In this document: piece after piece, positions 1-7,408 of the stretch
Layout: every line of letters begins with the position of its first letter
How positions within the stretch are numbered: the first letter of the stretch is position 1
From: Bacteroidales bacterium UBA1237
GTDB taxonomy: Bacteria; Bacteroidota; Bacteroidia; Bacteroidales; UBA932
Direction of reading: 5' to 3'
Assembly (NCBI GenBank): GCA_002308935.1
Contig: DBWN01000069.1
Coordinates: forward strand, 1-41,531
DNA: 41,531 nucleotides
Translations under genes and position numbers: made by a program
The notes under the pieces: generated by a model
Told to the model about the DNA's origin: nothing
Database searches by the model: none
What the model saw: only the letters and a program-made list of their open reading frames with translations

Positions 1-288
1 GACACCGCCCACGGCAACCAGATCAGCAAGTCCTCCCTGCTGCTCGCTGAGGAGGAGACAGTAAGATCATTCCCCATGGAAGCCGAGTATTTCCCCGCTT
101 ACGAGATAATGATGGATGAGCTTAGGGATTACCGCTTCTATGACGCTGACATGGTGCATCCCTCGACTGTCGCCGTCGACTACATTTGGGAAAAGTTCTG
201 TGAAACCTATTTCACTCCCGGACAGATCGAGGAAATGAAAAAAGCCGAGAAGATCTGGCGGAGAAGCCAGCATCGGCCCTTGCACTGA
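1..288 (+). CDS. GSCFA domain protein, C-terminal end (partial)
   Basis: The frame is open from base 1 and ends at the TGA at 286-288, so only the last 95 residues are present and the start lies outside the window. The visible part contains the segment YFPAYEIMMDELRDYRFY followed by HPSTVAVDYIWEKF, which I recognise as the conserved C-terminal part of the GSCFA family. That family is common in Bacteroidota and related to SGNH/GDSL-type hydrolases; its substrate is not known to me. The His in the HPS segment fits the catalytic His position of that fold, which is inference. A terminator follows at 313-348, so this gene ends its transcription unit. Confidence 0.75.
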   Translation, partial: DTAHGNQISKSSLLLAEEETVRSFPMEAEYFPAYEIMMDELRDYRFYDADMVHPSTVAVDYIWEKFCETYFTPGQIEEMKKAEKIWRRSQHRPLH

Positions 289-312
289 TACATGCCTTAT
301 TAATCATTGGAT

Positions 313-348
313 ATCGGGTGGCCGGACTCCGGTCATCCGGATTTTTTT
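313..348 (+). terminator. Rho-independent terminator after GSCFA gene
   Basis: A GC-rich hairpin (arms containing GGCCGGA and TCCGGTCATCC) is followed directly by seven T at 342-348. It lies 25 bp past the GSCFA stop and would separate that gene from the sigma-factor gene. Confidence 0.8.
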
Positions 349-415
349 AAGATGTTTTGTAACCATATGGCCTTCCCGACTGTATGAATGGTGTAATTAC
401 ATCTCCCGCTCATAT

Positions 416-880
416 ATGAGGATTGAAACGGAAATACTGATCGAGAAATACAGGGACGCTGTTTTCGCTCTCTCTTATTGCATCTGCAAGGATCACGAGG
501 AGGCGGACGACATAGTCCAGGATGTTTTCGTGAAGTACCATTTCTGTGACAAGGAGTTCGAATCGGAGCGGCACATCCGTTCATGGCTCGGCAAAGTGGC
601 AGTAAACCTTTCCCGGAACCGCAATATGTGTTTCTGGAGAAGCAGGAAGGAGTCTATCGAGGAATACAGCAAAAGCCTGGTATTCGAAAGCGAGGAGGAC
701 AGGGATCTTTTCACGGCGGTAATGTCCTTACCCCAAAAGTACAGGACAGTCCTTCACCTTTATTATTACGAAGGGTATTCCGTCAAGGAGATTTCAAAGA
801 TGCTCCTCATCTCTGAATCCAATGCCAAGATAAGACTGAGCCGTGGGCGTGAAAAGCTCAAATCAATTATCGGAAAATGA
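416..880 (+). CDS. ECF-type RNA polymerase sigma factor
   Basis: A 154-residue sigma-70 family protein with two domains. Region 2 covers about residues 8-70, including the EEADDIVQDVFVKY helix that contacts core polymerase and the -10 element. Region 4 covers about 103-153, with LPQKYRTVLHLYYYEGYSV and a helix-turn-helix (KEISKMLLISESNAKIRLSR) that reads the -35 element. It would direct polymerase to a small regulon. The next gene starts 7 bp after its stop and encodes a membrane protein with the layout of an anti-sigma factor, so the pair is probably one operon. The YYYEGYSVKEI...SRGREKL wording is closer to Firmicutes (clostridial) ECF factors than to typical Bacteroidota ones, which suggests transfer but is not proven. 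ATG 416 is chosen because region 2 begins immediately after it; no Shine-Dalgarno sequence is visible. Confidence 0.9.
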   Translation: MRIETEILIEKYRDAVFALSYCICKDHEEADDIVQDVFVKYHFCDKEFESERHIRSWLGKVAVNLSRNRNMCFWRSRKESIEEYSKSLVFESEEDRDLFTAVMSLPQKYRTVLHLYYYEGYSVKEISKMLLISESNAKIRLSRGREKLKSIIGK

Positions 881-887
881 ATTAATT

Positions 888-1475
888 ATGGACAAGACAT
901 CTGAAAGAGAAAGGTACATGAGGGCGTTCTCCGCCATTCATCATGAAGGGGAAATCAATCTGGAACAGAAACATTCCGGACTCAGACCGGCAGTCGCAGC
1001 CGGCTTGGCGGTAGCTCTTGCCATCGGATGTACTACTGCGGTGGTGACCAATTACCGTACTATAAAGAGTTTCTTCACATTCGGGAACAACGCCACGATA
1101 TCTCTGGTAGAAGAGGAAGACGGAACGAGAGGGACAATTGTGGAACTTCATACCGAGGATATCACTCCTCCTGCAGAATTCAAGGACGGCAGGCTATATT
1201 TCACTGCCTATGGAGAGAACCTTGACATAACGGACAAGGTATCGGTAGATGAAGGGTTCATCTACACACACGAGGTTGATGAATTTGTAAGTTGGGTCGT
1301 GGTCGGCTTGAATGAGAAAGACAATCCCGGCAACTTCGGTTTCGCGGAGTTCTACAGGACCCCTGAAGGAAAAGTGGTGGGGTATTCAGCAAGAACGAAT
1401 CTTGGTGAAGACAACAAAGGGCTTCCGTGGTTGGAGAAAGCCAAGAAGAAACTGGGTGTGGCGGTAGCCGAATGA
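888..1475 (+). CDS. Single-pass membrane protein, probable anti-sigma factor
   Basis: This 195-residue protein has a charged cytosolic N-terminus (1-34), one hydrophobic membrane segment (about 35-54, PAVAAGLAVALAIGCTTAVV) and an extracytoplasmic domain of about 140 residues. I do not recognise the outer domain. The topology and the position 7 bp after an ECF sigma gene fit a transmembrane anti-sigma factor or a sensor controlling it; this is inferred from context only. No zinc-binding HxxxCxxC motif of the ZAS type is present. A longer reading from GTG at 843 is possible but would overlap the sigma gene, so ATG 888 is preferred. A terminator follows at 1501. Confidence 0.7.
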   Translation: MDKTSERERYMRAFSAIHHEGEINLEQKHSGLRPAVAAGLAVALAIGCTTAVVTNYRTIKSFFTFGNNATISLVEEEDGTRGTIVELHTEDITPPAEFKDGRLYFTAYGENLDITDKVSVDEGFIYTHEVDEFVSWVVVGLNEKDNPGNFGFAEFYRTPEGKVVGYSARTNLGEDNKGLPWLEKAKKKLGVAVAE

Positions 1476-1500
1476 TCCTCCCAGGCCTATAAAAGAAACT

Positions 1501-1534
1501 TGACGGCGGGCAGCCTTTTGGGGCTCCGCCGTCA
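1501..1534. terminator. Terminator hairpin between convergent genes
   Basis: The perfect 9-bp arms TGACGGCGG and CCGCCGTCA enclose a 16-nt loop. The hairpin lies between the convergent anti-sigma-like gene and dsbD-like gene and could serve both. The T-run on the plus side is weak (GTTGTTTCT). Confidence 0.7.
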
Positions 1535-1559
1535 GTTGTTTCTGTATCATCAAGAACAG

Positions 1560-3575
1560 TTATCTTACCGCGTTGGCTTCAATTCCGGACTGCAGGAACT
1601 TCACGAAACCGTCCACGTCAAGGTTGTATCCCCTTATGGGCACCAGCTGTTCACCTTCAGGAGAGAGAAGAGCGTAATTCGGCTGGGCGTTGACACCGAA
1701 GCGGGTCCTTACCAGATAGGAGTTCACCCTTCCGAAGTCCTTGAGGATCTTGCCGTTGTCCGTGGTGACCCATTCGCTCTCGTCCAGTTTCGACTTGTCG
1801 TCGGTATAAAGGGCGACTATCACATAGTCGTTGCGCAGGATCTCAAGCACCTTGGGGTCGGACCAGACCCTCTGCTCCATTTCCCGGCAGTTGACGCATC
1901 CGTGTCCGGTGATGTCGACGAAGATGGGCTTCCCTTCCTCCTTGGCGGCCTGGATGCCTTCCTCAAGGGTGAAGTATCCGGAAAGCCCCAACGGAAGTTC
2001 CAGTCCGAAGCGCTCCGCTGTGTTGCTCTTTATAGCGGAAGCCGTACTTCCTGATACGGCCAGCGGACCGTCAGCGTGGTTGTACACCACGAAATCCTGG
2101 GTCTGTATGGGAGGGAGATAGCCTGAGAGGGCCTTGAGAGGCGCTCCCCACATTCCGGGGATGAGGTAAACCACGAAAGTGAATACCGCGATCGAGAGAG
2201 TGAGTCTCAGGACTGACAGAGGTTTCTCTCCGGGGTCGTCGTTCTTGAAGCGGATCTTGCCGAGAAGGTACATTCCAAGAAGGAAGAATACCACGATCCA
2301 GATCGCCAGATAGATCTCCCTGTCAAGGAGTCCCCAGTGGTAGGTCTGGTCGGCGGTGCTGAGGAACTTGAATCCCAGCGCCACCTCGATGAATCCCAGC
2401 ACAACCTTGACTGAGTTCAGCCAGCTTCCGCTCTTTAGTTTCTTCAGGATGGAAGGGAACATCGCGAAGATGGTGAAGGGGAGTGCGAATGCCACCGAGA
2501 AGGCGAGCATCGTTATCATCGGTGTCCAGAATTCGCCCTGGGTCGACTTGATCAGCACTGATCCCACTATAGGGCCGGTGCAGGAGAATGAAACGAGCAC
2601 CAGGGTGAGCGCCATGAAGAAGATTCCGGCGAGACCGCCTTTGTCTGACTTCTGGTCACTCTTGTTCACGAGCGAAGAGGGGAGTGTGATTTCAAAAGCC
2701 CCGAAGAAGGATGCGGCGAACACCATGAAGACGATGAAGAATATGATGTTCGGCAGCCAATGTGTCGCAAGCCAGTTGAAGATGTCGGCGGTCACCGCGT
2801 CACCTCCAAGAATCCAAGTGAGGAGTATGATCACGGAGATCGGGACAGTGTAGAGGAGCACTATGAAAAGCCCGTACATGAAAGCCTTGAACCTTCCTGC
2901 CGCCGGAGAAGCCGAACCCTTCATGAAGAAGGAGATCGTCATGGGCACCATCGGGAATACGCAGGGGGTCAGAAGCATCGCGAAGCCCCACAGAATGGCC
3001 TCGATGATGAGTCCCCAAAGGGATTTGGAGCCGTCATCGCCTTGAGTCGGGTCCTCAATCACTGTAGAATGAGAATCTGCTGCAAGTGCTTTTCTTTCAG
3101 CGCGTGAAACTTTTTTGTTTTTAGCGCTAACATTTTTGTTAGCACCGTTTTTGACCTCCAGACTGAATTCATAGTCGTTCGGAGGAGTGCAATATGTGTC
3201 GGAACAGGATATCCACGACACCATGCCTTTTATGGAGGGGTTGCCTGACGACACCCTTATCTTCTGGCCTATCTTTATTTCTCCGAAGAACACCTTGTCT
3301 CCGTCCAGTTCAGTGCTCTCTGAGAGCTCGTAGGGATCCCCTTCCAGGACATATCCGGTGGGGGAATCGAACTCGACCGTAGTGGCGGAGTATTTGTTCT
3401 TCAGGTCGTAGGTATGCCAGCCGTTCTCTATCTTTCCTGTGAAGACCACTTCATAGAGATCACCTTCAACCTGTTTGACCTCGCTCTTCCAGTGTACAGT
3501 CTGATCAGGAGCCTGAGCCAGGCAGAATAGAGCTCCCGTCAAGAAGAGTGCTATACCCGATAAGAATCTTTTCAT
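1560..3575 (-). CDS. dsbD: Thiol:disulfide interchange protein, DsbD family
   Basis: This 671-residue protein moves reducing power from cytosolic thioredoxin across the inner membrane to extracytoplasmic thiol proteins. Three parts are visible. After a signal peptide (MKRFLSGIALFLTGALFCLA) comes an N-terminal DsbD-alpha-like domain with the CSDTYCTPP cysteine pair. A central multi-pass membrane domain carries the paired cysteines in TPCVFPMVP and SCTGPIVG. A C-terminal thioredoxin-like domain has the active site GCVNC. All six expected redox cysteines are present. The start is placed at M 3575 because it begins the signal peptide; the in-frame ATG at 3617 only adds a non-signal extension. It follows rny on the same strand, separated by a terminator at 3615-3650, so it probably has its own promoter. 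Confidence 0.93.
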   Translation of the reverse strand: MKRFLSGIALFLTGALFCLAQAPDQTVHWKSEVKQVEGDLYEVVFTGKIENGWHTYDLKNKYSATTVEFDSPTGYVLEGDPYELSESTELDGDKVFFGEIKIGQKIRVSSGNPSIKGMVSWISCSDTYCTPPNDYEFSLEVKNGANKNVSAKNKKVSRAERKALAADSHSTVIEDPTQGDDGSKSLWGLIIEAILWGFAMLLTPCVFPMVPMTISFFMKGSASPAAGRFKAFMYGLFIVLLYTVPISVIILLTWILGGDAVTADIFNWLATHWLPNIIFFIVFMVFAASFFGAFEITLPSSLVNKSDQKSDKGGLAGIFFMALTLVLVSFSCTGPIVGSVLIKSTQGEFWTPMITMLAFSVAFALPFTIFAMFPSILKKLKSGSWLNSVKVVLGFIEVALGFKFLSTADQTYHWGLLDREIYLAIWIVVFFLLGMYLLGKIRFKNDDPGEKPLSVLRLTLSIAVFTFVVYLIPGMWGAPLKALSGYLPPIQTQDFVVYNHADGPLAVSGSTASAIKSNTAERFGLELPLGLSGYFTLEEGIQAAKEEGKPIFVDITGHGCVNCREMEQRVWSDPKVLEILRNDYVIVALYTDDKSKLDESEWVTTDNGKILKDFGRVNSYLVRTRFGVNAQPNYALLSPEGEQLVPIRGYNLDVDGFVKFLQSGIEANAVR

Positions 3576-3614
3576 GATCGTTTTCGTTGGGGAATGCTTT
3601 GTCGGTTGTCCGTT

Positions 3615-3650
3615 CAAAAAACATACGGCCTCCCCGGAGAGGAAGGCCGT
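3615..3650 (-). terminator. Terminator downstream of rny
   Basis: Arms ACGGCCT (3625-3631) and AGGCCGT (3644-3650) form a stem which, read on the minus strand, is followed by a T-run (A run on plus at 3616-3621). It lies 16 bp beyond the rny stop. Confidence 0.8.
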
Positions 3651-3665
3651 TGCAAGCGTAAGCGA

Positions 3666-5207
3666 TTACTTCGCGTATGCGACTGACCTGGTCTCTCGGA
3701 TTACGGTGATCTTCACCTGTCCGGGATAGGTCATTTCGTTCTGGATCTTCAGAGCGATGTCTGAAGAGAGGGTAGCGGCCTGCTGGTCGGAGACTTCCTC
3801 CGCTCCAACGATGACCCTGAGTTCCCTTCCCGCCTGGATGGCGTAGCTCTTGGTGACTCCGGGATAGGAGGCGGCGAGGTCTTCCATTCCTTTGAGCCTC
3901 TTGATGTAAGACTCGATGACTTCACGCCTTGCACCGGGCCTTGCTCCGGAGATCGCGTCACCCACCATGACGATAGGGGATATTATGGAAGTCATCTCCA
4001 TCTCCTCGTGGTGAGCTCCGATCGCGTTGCAGATCTCGGGACGCTCCTTGTACTGCTCAGCGAGCTTCATACCGAGTATGGCGTGAGGAAGTTCAGGCTC
4101 GTCCTCAGATACTTTTCCGATATCGTGGAGGAGTCCTGCCCTCTTGGCGACTTTCGGGTTGAGACCGAGTTCAGAGGCCATTATGGCGCAGATGTTGGCG
4201 ACTTCACGAGAGTGCTGGAGAAGGTTCTGTCCATAGGAAGAACGGTACTTCATCCTTCCGATGAGGCGTACAAGTTCGATGTTCATACCGTGGATTCCCA
4301 GGTCTATGCAGGTCCTCTTTCCGGTCTCAAGGATCTCGTCCTCAAGCTGTTTCTGGACCTTGGTCACGACTTCCTCGATCCTTGCGGGGTGGATTCTGCC
4401 GTCGGTGACAAGCTGATGGAGAGAGAGTCTGGCGACTTCCCTTCTTACGGGGTCGAAAGCGGAAAGAAGGATAGCGTCAGGAGTGTCGTCGACTACGATC
4501 TCAACTCCGGTAGCAGCCTCAAGGGCCCTGATGTTGCGGCCTTCACGTCCGATGATCCTGCCCTTGATCTCGTCATTGTCGATGGGGAAAGTGGTGACGG
4601 CGTTCTCGATGGCGGTCTCGGTGGCGGTCCTCTGGATGGTGTTGATGACTATCCTCTTGGCCTCCTTGGTGGCGTTGAGCCTGGCTTCGTCCATCGTGTC
4701 GTTGATGTATGCCTGGGCTTCTGTACGGGCCTCGGCCTTCATGTTCTCCACCAGAAGGGCCTTGGCTTCAGCCGCGGTCATGCCGGCGATGTTCTCGATC
4801 TGCTTGTTGACGTCGTCTTTGAGTTTCTCGTATTCTTCAGCCTTCTTGGCGAGGTTCTCCCTCTGCTGTGCGAGGCTGTTCTTGGCGTTCTCGGCGTCAC
4901 GGAGTTTCTTCTGGAGCTCGTTGTTCTGTTGTCCGAGGGTGTTCTCCTTCTGCCTTATGCGGTTCTCAGCGTCCTTGATGGCGCTGTTCTTCTCGTTCAC
5001 CCACTTTTCGTGGTCTGATTTGAGCTGGAGGTATTTCTCCTTGGCCTGAAGGATCTTCTCCTTCTTGATGTTCTCGCCCTCGAGTTCCGCCTTCTCGATA
5101 ATCTCGTCCCTGCGGCCTTTGAGGACTATTCTACGAACTATGAGGAAAACGCCGATGGCAACTGCTGCCCCAATTACGACGCCGATCAGTAATGAAAGTA
5201 AGTCCAT
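3666..5207 (-). CDS. rny: Ribonuclease Y
   Basis: This 513-residue membrane-anchored endoribonuclease starts bulk mRNA decay. The order of parts is typical: an N-terminal membrane helix (LLIGVVIGAAVAIGVFLIV), a long charged coiled coil (about 30-180, rich in E, K, Q and N), a KH RNA-binding domain with GRIIGREGRNIRALE, and an HD phosphohydrolase domain with HSREVA and LLHDIGK supplying metal ligands. Length matches the family (about 520). The start is M 5207, just before the membrane helix; the 39-residue extension upstream has no family character. It lies downstream of the zapA/6S RNA unit on the same strand but behind a strong terminator (5273-5308). A TATATTTA sequence upstream resembles a -7 box but is not a full match. 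Confidence 0.95.
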   Translation of the reverse strand: MDLLSLLIGVVIGAAVAIGVFLIVRRIVLKGRRDEIIEKAELEGENIKKEKILQAKEKYLQLKSDHEKWVNEKNSAIKDAENRIRQKENTLGQQNNELQKKLRDAENAKNSLAQQRENLAKKAEEYEKLKDDVNKQIENIAGMTAAEAKALLVENMKAEARTEAQAYINDTMDEARLNATKEAKRIVINTIQRTATETAIENAVTTFPIDNDEIKGRIIGREGRNIRALEAATGVEIVVDDTPDAILLSAFDPVRREVARLSLHQLVTDGRIHPARIEEVVTKVQKQLEDEILETGKRTCIDLGIHGMNIELVRLIGRMKYRSSYGQNLLQHSREVANICAIMASELGLNPKVAKRAGLLHDIGKVSEDEPELPHAILGMKLAEQYKERPEICNAIGAHHEEMEMTSIISPIVMVGDAISGARPGARREVIESYIKRLKGMEDLAASYPGVTKSYAIQAGRELRVIVGAEEVSDQQAATLSSDIALKIQNEMTYPGQVKITVIRETRSVAYAK

Positions 5208-5272
5208 GTCCGTTACATGTGTTATGTAAATATATATTGTGTTTAATTGTCCTTGCTCCGGGGAAGGGGCAC

Positions 5273-5308
5273 AAAAAAGTGGCGGCCTTCCTTCCGGGAA
5301 GCCGTCAC
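5273..5308 (-). terminator. Terminator after the 6S RNA unit
   Basis: On the minus strand a GC-rich imperfect hairpin starting GTGACGGC and ending GCCGCCAC is followed by six T (A run on plus at 5273-5278). It ends the zapA/6S RNA unit ahead of rny. Confidence 0.8.
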
Positions 5309-5319
5309 CGTGTATGGAA

Positions 5320-5335
5320 CACACCTGATGGTGTG
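5320..5335 (-). repeat. Small hairpin 3' of 6S RNA
   Basis: CACACC and GGTGTG form a perfect 6-bp stem with a 4-nt loop between the 6S RNA 3' end and the terminator. It may be part of the precursor tail; no function is assigned. Confidence 0.45.
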
Positions 5336-5349
5336 ATTTGAAAGGAAAT

Positions 5350-5531
5350 AAGCCGCCTGGTCACAGGTCAGAAAAATCTCTGATATAAAGATTTGAGCTC
5401 CGTGCCGTTTCAGTAATCCGGTGTTCCGCTAAGCGGAATCCCCCTCGCGGGGTACTCCGGCCCGCCATCCGCGGCTCAAGTACACTCGGTTCCGTAGAAC
5501 GTGTTGTTTTCAGCCCGGGTGCCGGCGGCTT
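5350..5531 (-). ncRNA. ssrS: 6S RNA (Bacteroidales type), ssrS-like
   Basis: The 332-bp gap between zapA and rny holds no convincing protein gene but a structured stretch of about 180 nt on the minus strand. Its ends pair perfectly: AAGCCGCC at the 5' end (5524-5531 on plus) and GGCGGCTT at the 3' end (5350-5357). Inside lie compact hairpins: CCCC-GCGA-GGGG near 5441-5452 and TTCCGC-TTA-GCGGAA at 5424-5438. The closed rod shape with interrupted stems and the length of about 180 nt match 6S RNA, which mimics an open promoter and binds housekeeping RNA polymerase. The position directly after zapA is the same as that of ssrS in E. coli. A precursor processed from the zapA transcript is likely. 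Family membership is inferred from structure and position, without a covariance search. Confidence 0.75.
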
Positions 5532-5539
5532 TCTTTCCG

Positions 5540-5821
5540 TCAATTATTGTCAAGATATGAATCCGTCTCTTCCTGTAGAGCCTTCAAGTCCTTCTGGAGG
5601 GATTCCATCTTCCTTTGCAGGTTGATGCTGTCGATCGTCTCGTTGAGGGCTACGAAGGACATGATGTCGATCATGTTCTTTCCCGGATACTTGGCAAGGT
5701 ATCCTGAAAGTCTCTTGTTTATCGCACCTGCTGCCATGCGGATCAGTTGCTCCTGATCCGCGTCAGCGGCATTGAAGGCGTAGTCCCTCTCTGCTATGCG
5801 AACTGTGATCTTCTGCGCCAT
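5540..5821 (-). CDS. zapA: Cell division protein ZapA
   Basis: A 93-residue ZapA-family protein that binds FtsZ polymers at midcell and promotes bundling. The N-terminal part (MAQKITVRIAERDYAF) is the short beta region typical of the family, and the rest is a long helix ending in a coiled coil (IDSINLQRKMESLQKDLKAL) used for dimerisation and tetramerisation. Length is normal. It begins 3 bp after the stop of the upstream coiled-coil gene, so the two are co-transcribed and perhaps translationally coupled. The 6S RNA starts about 9 bp past its stop. Confidence 0.9.
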   Translation of the reverse strand: MAQKITVRIAERDYAFNAADADQEQLIRMAAGAINKRLSGYLAKYPGKNMIDIMSFVALNETIDSINLQRKMESLQKDLKALQEETDSYLDNN

Positions 5822-5824
5822 GTC

Positions 5825-6097
5825 CTATTTTTCAAGCAAGGAGATGCAGTTGTCTATCTCCTTGATCAACTTATCAATCTTCTCCTTAGCATCCGCGCTT
5901 GCTGCGGATGAGGCGGTAAAGGCTTCAGTCAGTTTCAGATTATCAACTTGTCTTTCCAATTCGGTAATCCGCTTCCCATAGGCCTCATTGAGGGACTTCT
6001 CTTTCGAGAGCTCCTCCTCAAGGCGGATGCGTGCATCACGCTCATTCTCGTAACGGGCGATGAGCCTTTCAATGCTTTTCTTTATATCTTCGAGCAT
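5825..6097 (-). CDS. Small coiled-coil protein upstream of zapA
   Basis: A 90-residue, highly charged and almost wholly helical protein, with a heptad-like region at about residues 1-55 (MLEDIKKSIERLIARYENER onward), an Ala/Ser-rich hinge (TASSAASADAK) and a second helix at the C-terminus. It has no signal peptide or membrane segment. I do not recognise a named family. Co-transcription with zapA (3-bp gap) suggests a partner in division, possibly filling a ZapB-like role; this is inference from context and coiled-coil character. ATG 6097 follows a -7 promoter box at 6128-6135. Confidence 0.75.
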   Translation of the reverse strand: MLEDIKKSIERLIARYENERDARIRLEEELSKEKSLNEAYGKRITELERQVDNLKLTEAFTASSAASADAKEKIDKLIKEIDNCISLLEK

Positions 6098-6127
6098 CTT
6101 CCTTCAGTCACTTGGCCTATTATTGTG

Positions 6128-6135
6128 CAAAAATA
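6128..6135 (-). promoter_or_regulatory. Bacteroidota -7 promoter box for coiled-coil/zapA/6S unit
   Basis: TATTTTTG on the minus strand matches TAnnTTTG. A TTG lies 19 nt upstream, close to the usual -33 spacing. The start codon is about 30 bp downstream. Confidence 0.65.
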
Positions 6136-6250
6136 ACAATAATATTTTTCAAATCAACATGTTTTTGCGTCCGGTCTGAATTCTTGCTATAGCACGGTTT
6201 TTGGAAAAGAGTAGTAGAACACGCAGTTGTGTTCCATTTGTGAAATCGAG

Positions 6251-6790
6251 ATGAAGAAGACTGTTTTGACACTTTTTCTGGCTTTGTCCGCCCTTGTGGC
6301 CATGCCACGGACGGAATGCCTTGCCGCTGTACCTGCCCCTCAAGAGATCACGAAGGATTCCGGAGTGGCTTCTCTTCTGGTGAGGAACAGGGAACTGACA
6401 GGACTGAAGATGCGTTCTCTGGGCGGTGCCTGGATAAAACTTCTCGGTAAACTTGCCGGAGCCGGCAGTGAAGACCCCGATGTGATGAGGATCCTCTCCG
6501 GCATCGGCGGGATCAACCGTATCCTTGTAGTCGATATCTCCGAATGCAGCGTCTCCGACAAGGAAGAATTCCTCTCCGACCTCAATTCTCTTCTCTCCAG
6601 GTCTGAAAAGATGTTCGAAGGGAAAGATGGCCCGGAGTCCCTGGGAATATACGGGATTCCGGACAACGGGGAAGACAAGAAAGTGAGGGACATAGTCCTG
6701 ATCCCGAAGAGCGGGACTACTTTCATCTTCGCTGTGGGAGGAGCCACATCTTCTCTGCTTTCTTCAATTATGTCCGCTGACACTATCTGA
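6251..6790 (+). CDS. DUF4252-like secreted protein (copy 1)
   Basis: A 179-residue exported protein. The start is M 6251, which opens a signal peptide (MKKTVLTLFLALSALVAM); the ATG 24 bp upstream would put non-signal residues first. The mature part contains an LKMRSLGGAWIKLLGKL segment, an INRILVVDISECS strand, a helix near DLNSLLSRSEKMFE and a closing strand with VRDIVLIPKSGTTFIF. This pattern fits DUF4252, a Bacteroidota family of unknown function. It is followed 27 bp later by a paralogue of the same layout, so the two probably form one operon. In many Bacteroidota such pairs accompany an ECF sigma factor; none is adjacent here, the nearest being at 416-880. Confidence 0.72.
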   Translation: MKKTVLTLFLALSALVAMPRTECLAAVPAPQEITKDSGVASLLVRNRELTGLKMRSLGGAWIKLLGKLAGAGSEDPDVMRILSGIGGINRILVVDISECSVSDKEEFLSDLNSLLSRSEKMFEGKDGPESLGIYGIPDNGEDKKVRDIVLIPKSGTTFIFAVGGATSSLLSSIMSADTI

Positions 6791-6817
6791 TGAACTGTTC
6801 TTAAAGAATCAATTGAA

Positions 6818-7327
6818 ATGAAAAGGTATATAATATTGCTTTTCACTCTACTTGCCGTCTCTTTCAATGGAATCATCTTGAATGCTTCCACCGGGAAGGA
6901 CAATCCGGTTTCCATTTTGGTATCAGAGTATTCTGAAGCGGAGGGGATGAGGGTGTCAACCCTCGCCAAGAGCATTCAGCCTCTCCTTCAGGGACTGGCT
7001 TCATTCTTCTCCGAAATCACCGGAAAAGACCAGGAGGTACCCGAGATCGGTGATGCCGAAAGAATGATCGTAATGGATTACACCGCTTGCGATCCTTCCG
7101 TGATGACCGCTTTCGTCACTGACCTCACCACCATCCTCGAAAAGGCCGAACTGATTCTTGGAACAGGGAAGGCTTTCGGAAAAGCCGGAGTATGGTCTGT
7201 AAAGGACGGGGACGTCGAGGACGGGACCGTCGTCATCCATTACCCTGACATGTGCAGGGTGATAATCCTGCTCGGGGACAAATACCGTTCGTCTTCAGCC
7301 GAGGACGACCCTGACAGGCTTTTCTGA
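6818..7327 (+). CDS. DUF4252-like secreted protein (copy 2)
   Basis: A 169-residue protein with an N-terminal signal sequence (MKRYIILLFTLLAVSFNGI) and a layout parallel to the preceding gene: MRVSTLAKSIQPLLQGLASF corresponds to LKMRSLGGAWIKLLGKL, ERMIVMDYTAC to INRILVVDISEC, and TDLTTILEKAELILG to SDLNSLLSRSEKMFE. The shared order shows tandem duplication followed by strong divergence. Function is unknown. A terminator hairpin follows at 7347-7380. Confidence 0.7.
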   Translation: MKRYIILLFTLLAVSFNGIILNASTGKDNPVSILVSEYSEAEGMRVSTLAKSIQPLLQGLASFFSEITGKDQEVPEIGDAERMIVMDYTACDPSVMTAFVTDLTTILEKAELILGTGKAFGKAGVWSVKDGDVEDGTVVIHYPDMCRVIILLGDKYRSSSAEDDPDRLF

Positions 7328-7346
7328 TCCGCAAGATGGAATATGA

Positions 7347-7386
7347 GAAGGACCGGCATCCGTTCGGATACCGGCCCTTCTCAATT
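7347..7386. terminator. Bidirectional terminator between DUF4252 pair and GH3 gene
   Basis: A long hairpin from 7347 to 7380 has near-complementary arms (GAAGGaCCGGcATCCG against CGGATaCCGGcCCTTC) and is followed by CAATTTT. It sits between convergent genes. Confidence 0.8.
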
Positions 7387-7408
7387 TTGGCGTATTGCAG
7401 ACTCCTGA

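Noticed and set aside
843..888. GTG 843 as start of the anti-sigma-like gene
   Set aside because: The extra residues overlap the sigma coding end in another frame and add no domain; ATG 888 gives the normal short gap.
4008..5018. 336-residue open frame antisense to rny
   Set aside because: Its Leu/Val-rich, low-complexity translation is the mirror of the RNase Y coiled-coil codons; no motif, and rny on the other strand is certain.
5361..5543. 60-residue open frame on the minus strand after zapA
   Set aside because: It lies over the structured 6S-like RNA, is rich in Arg/Pro/Thr and overlaps the zapA stop; not a plausible protein.
6218..6233. AACAC/GTGTT inverted repeat before the first DUF4252 gene
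   Set aside because: Five-base arms in A/T-rich leader sequence are too short to distinguish from chance.
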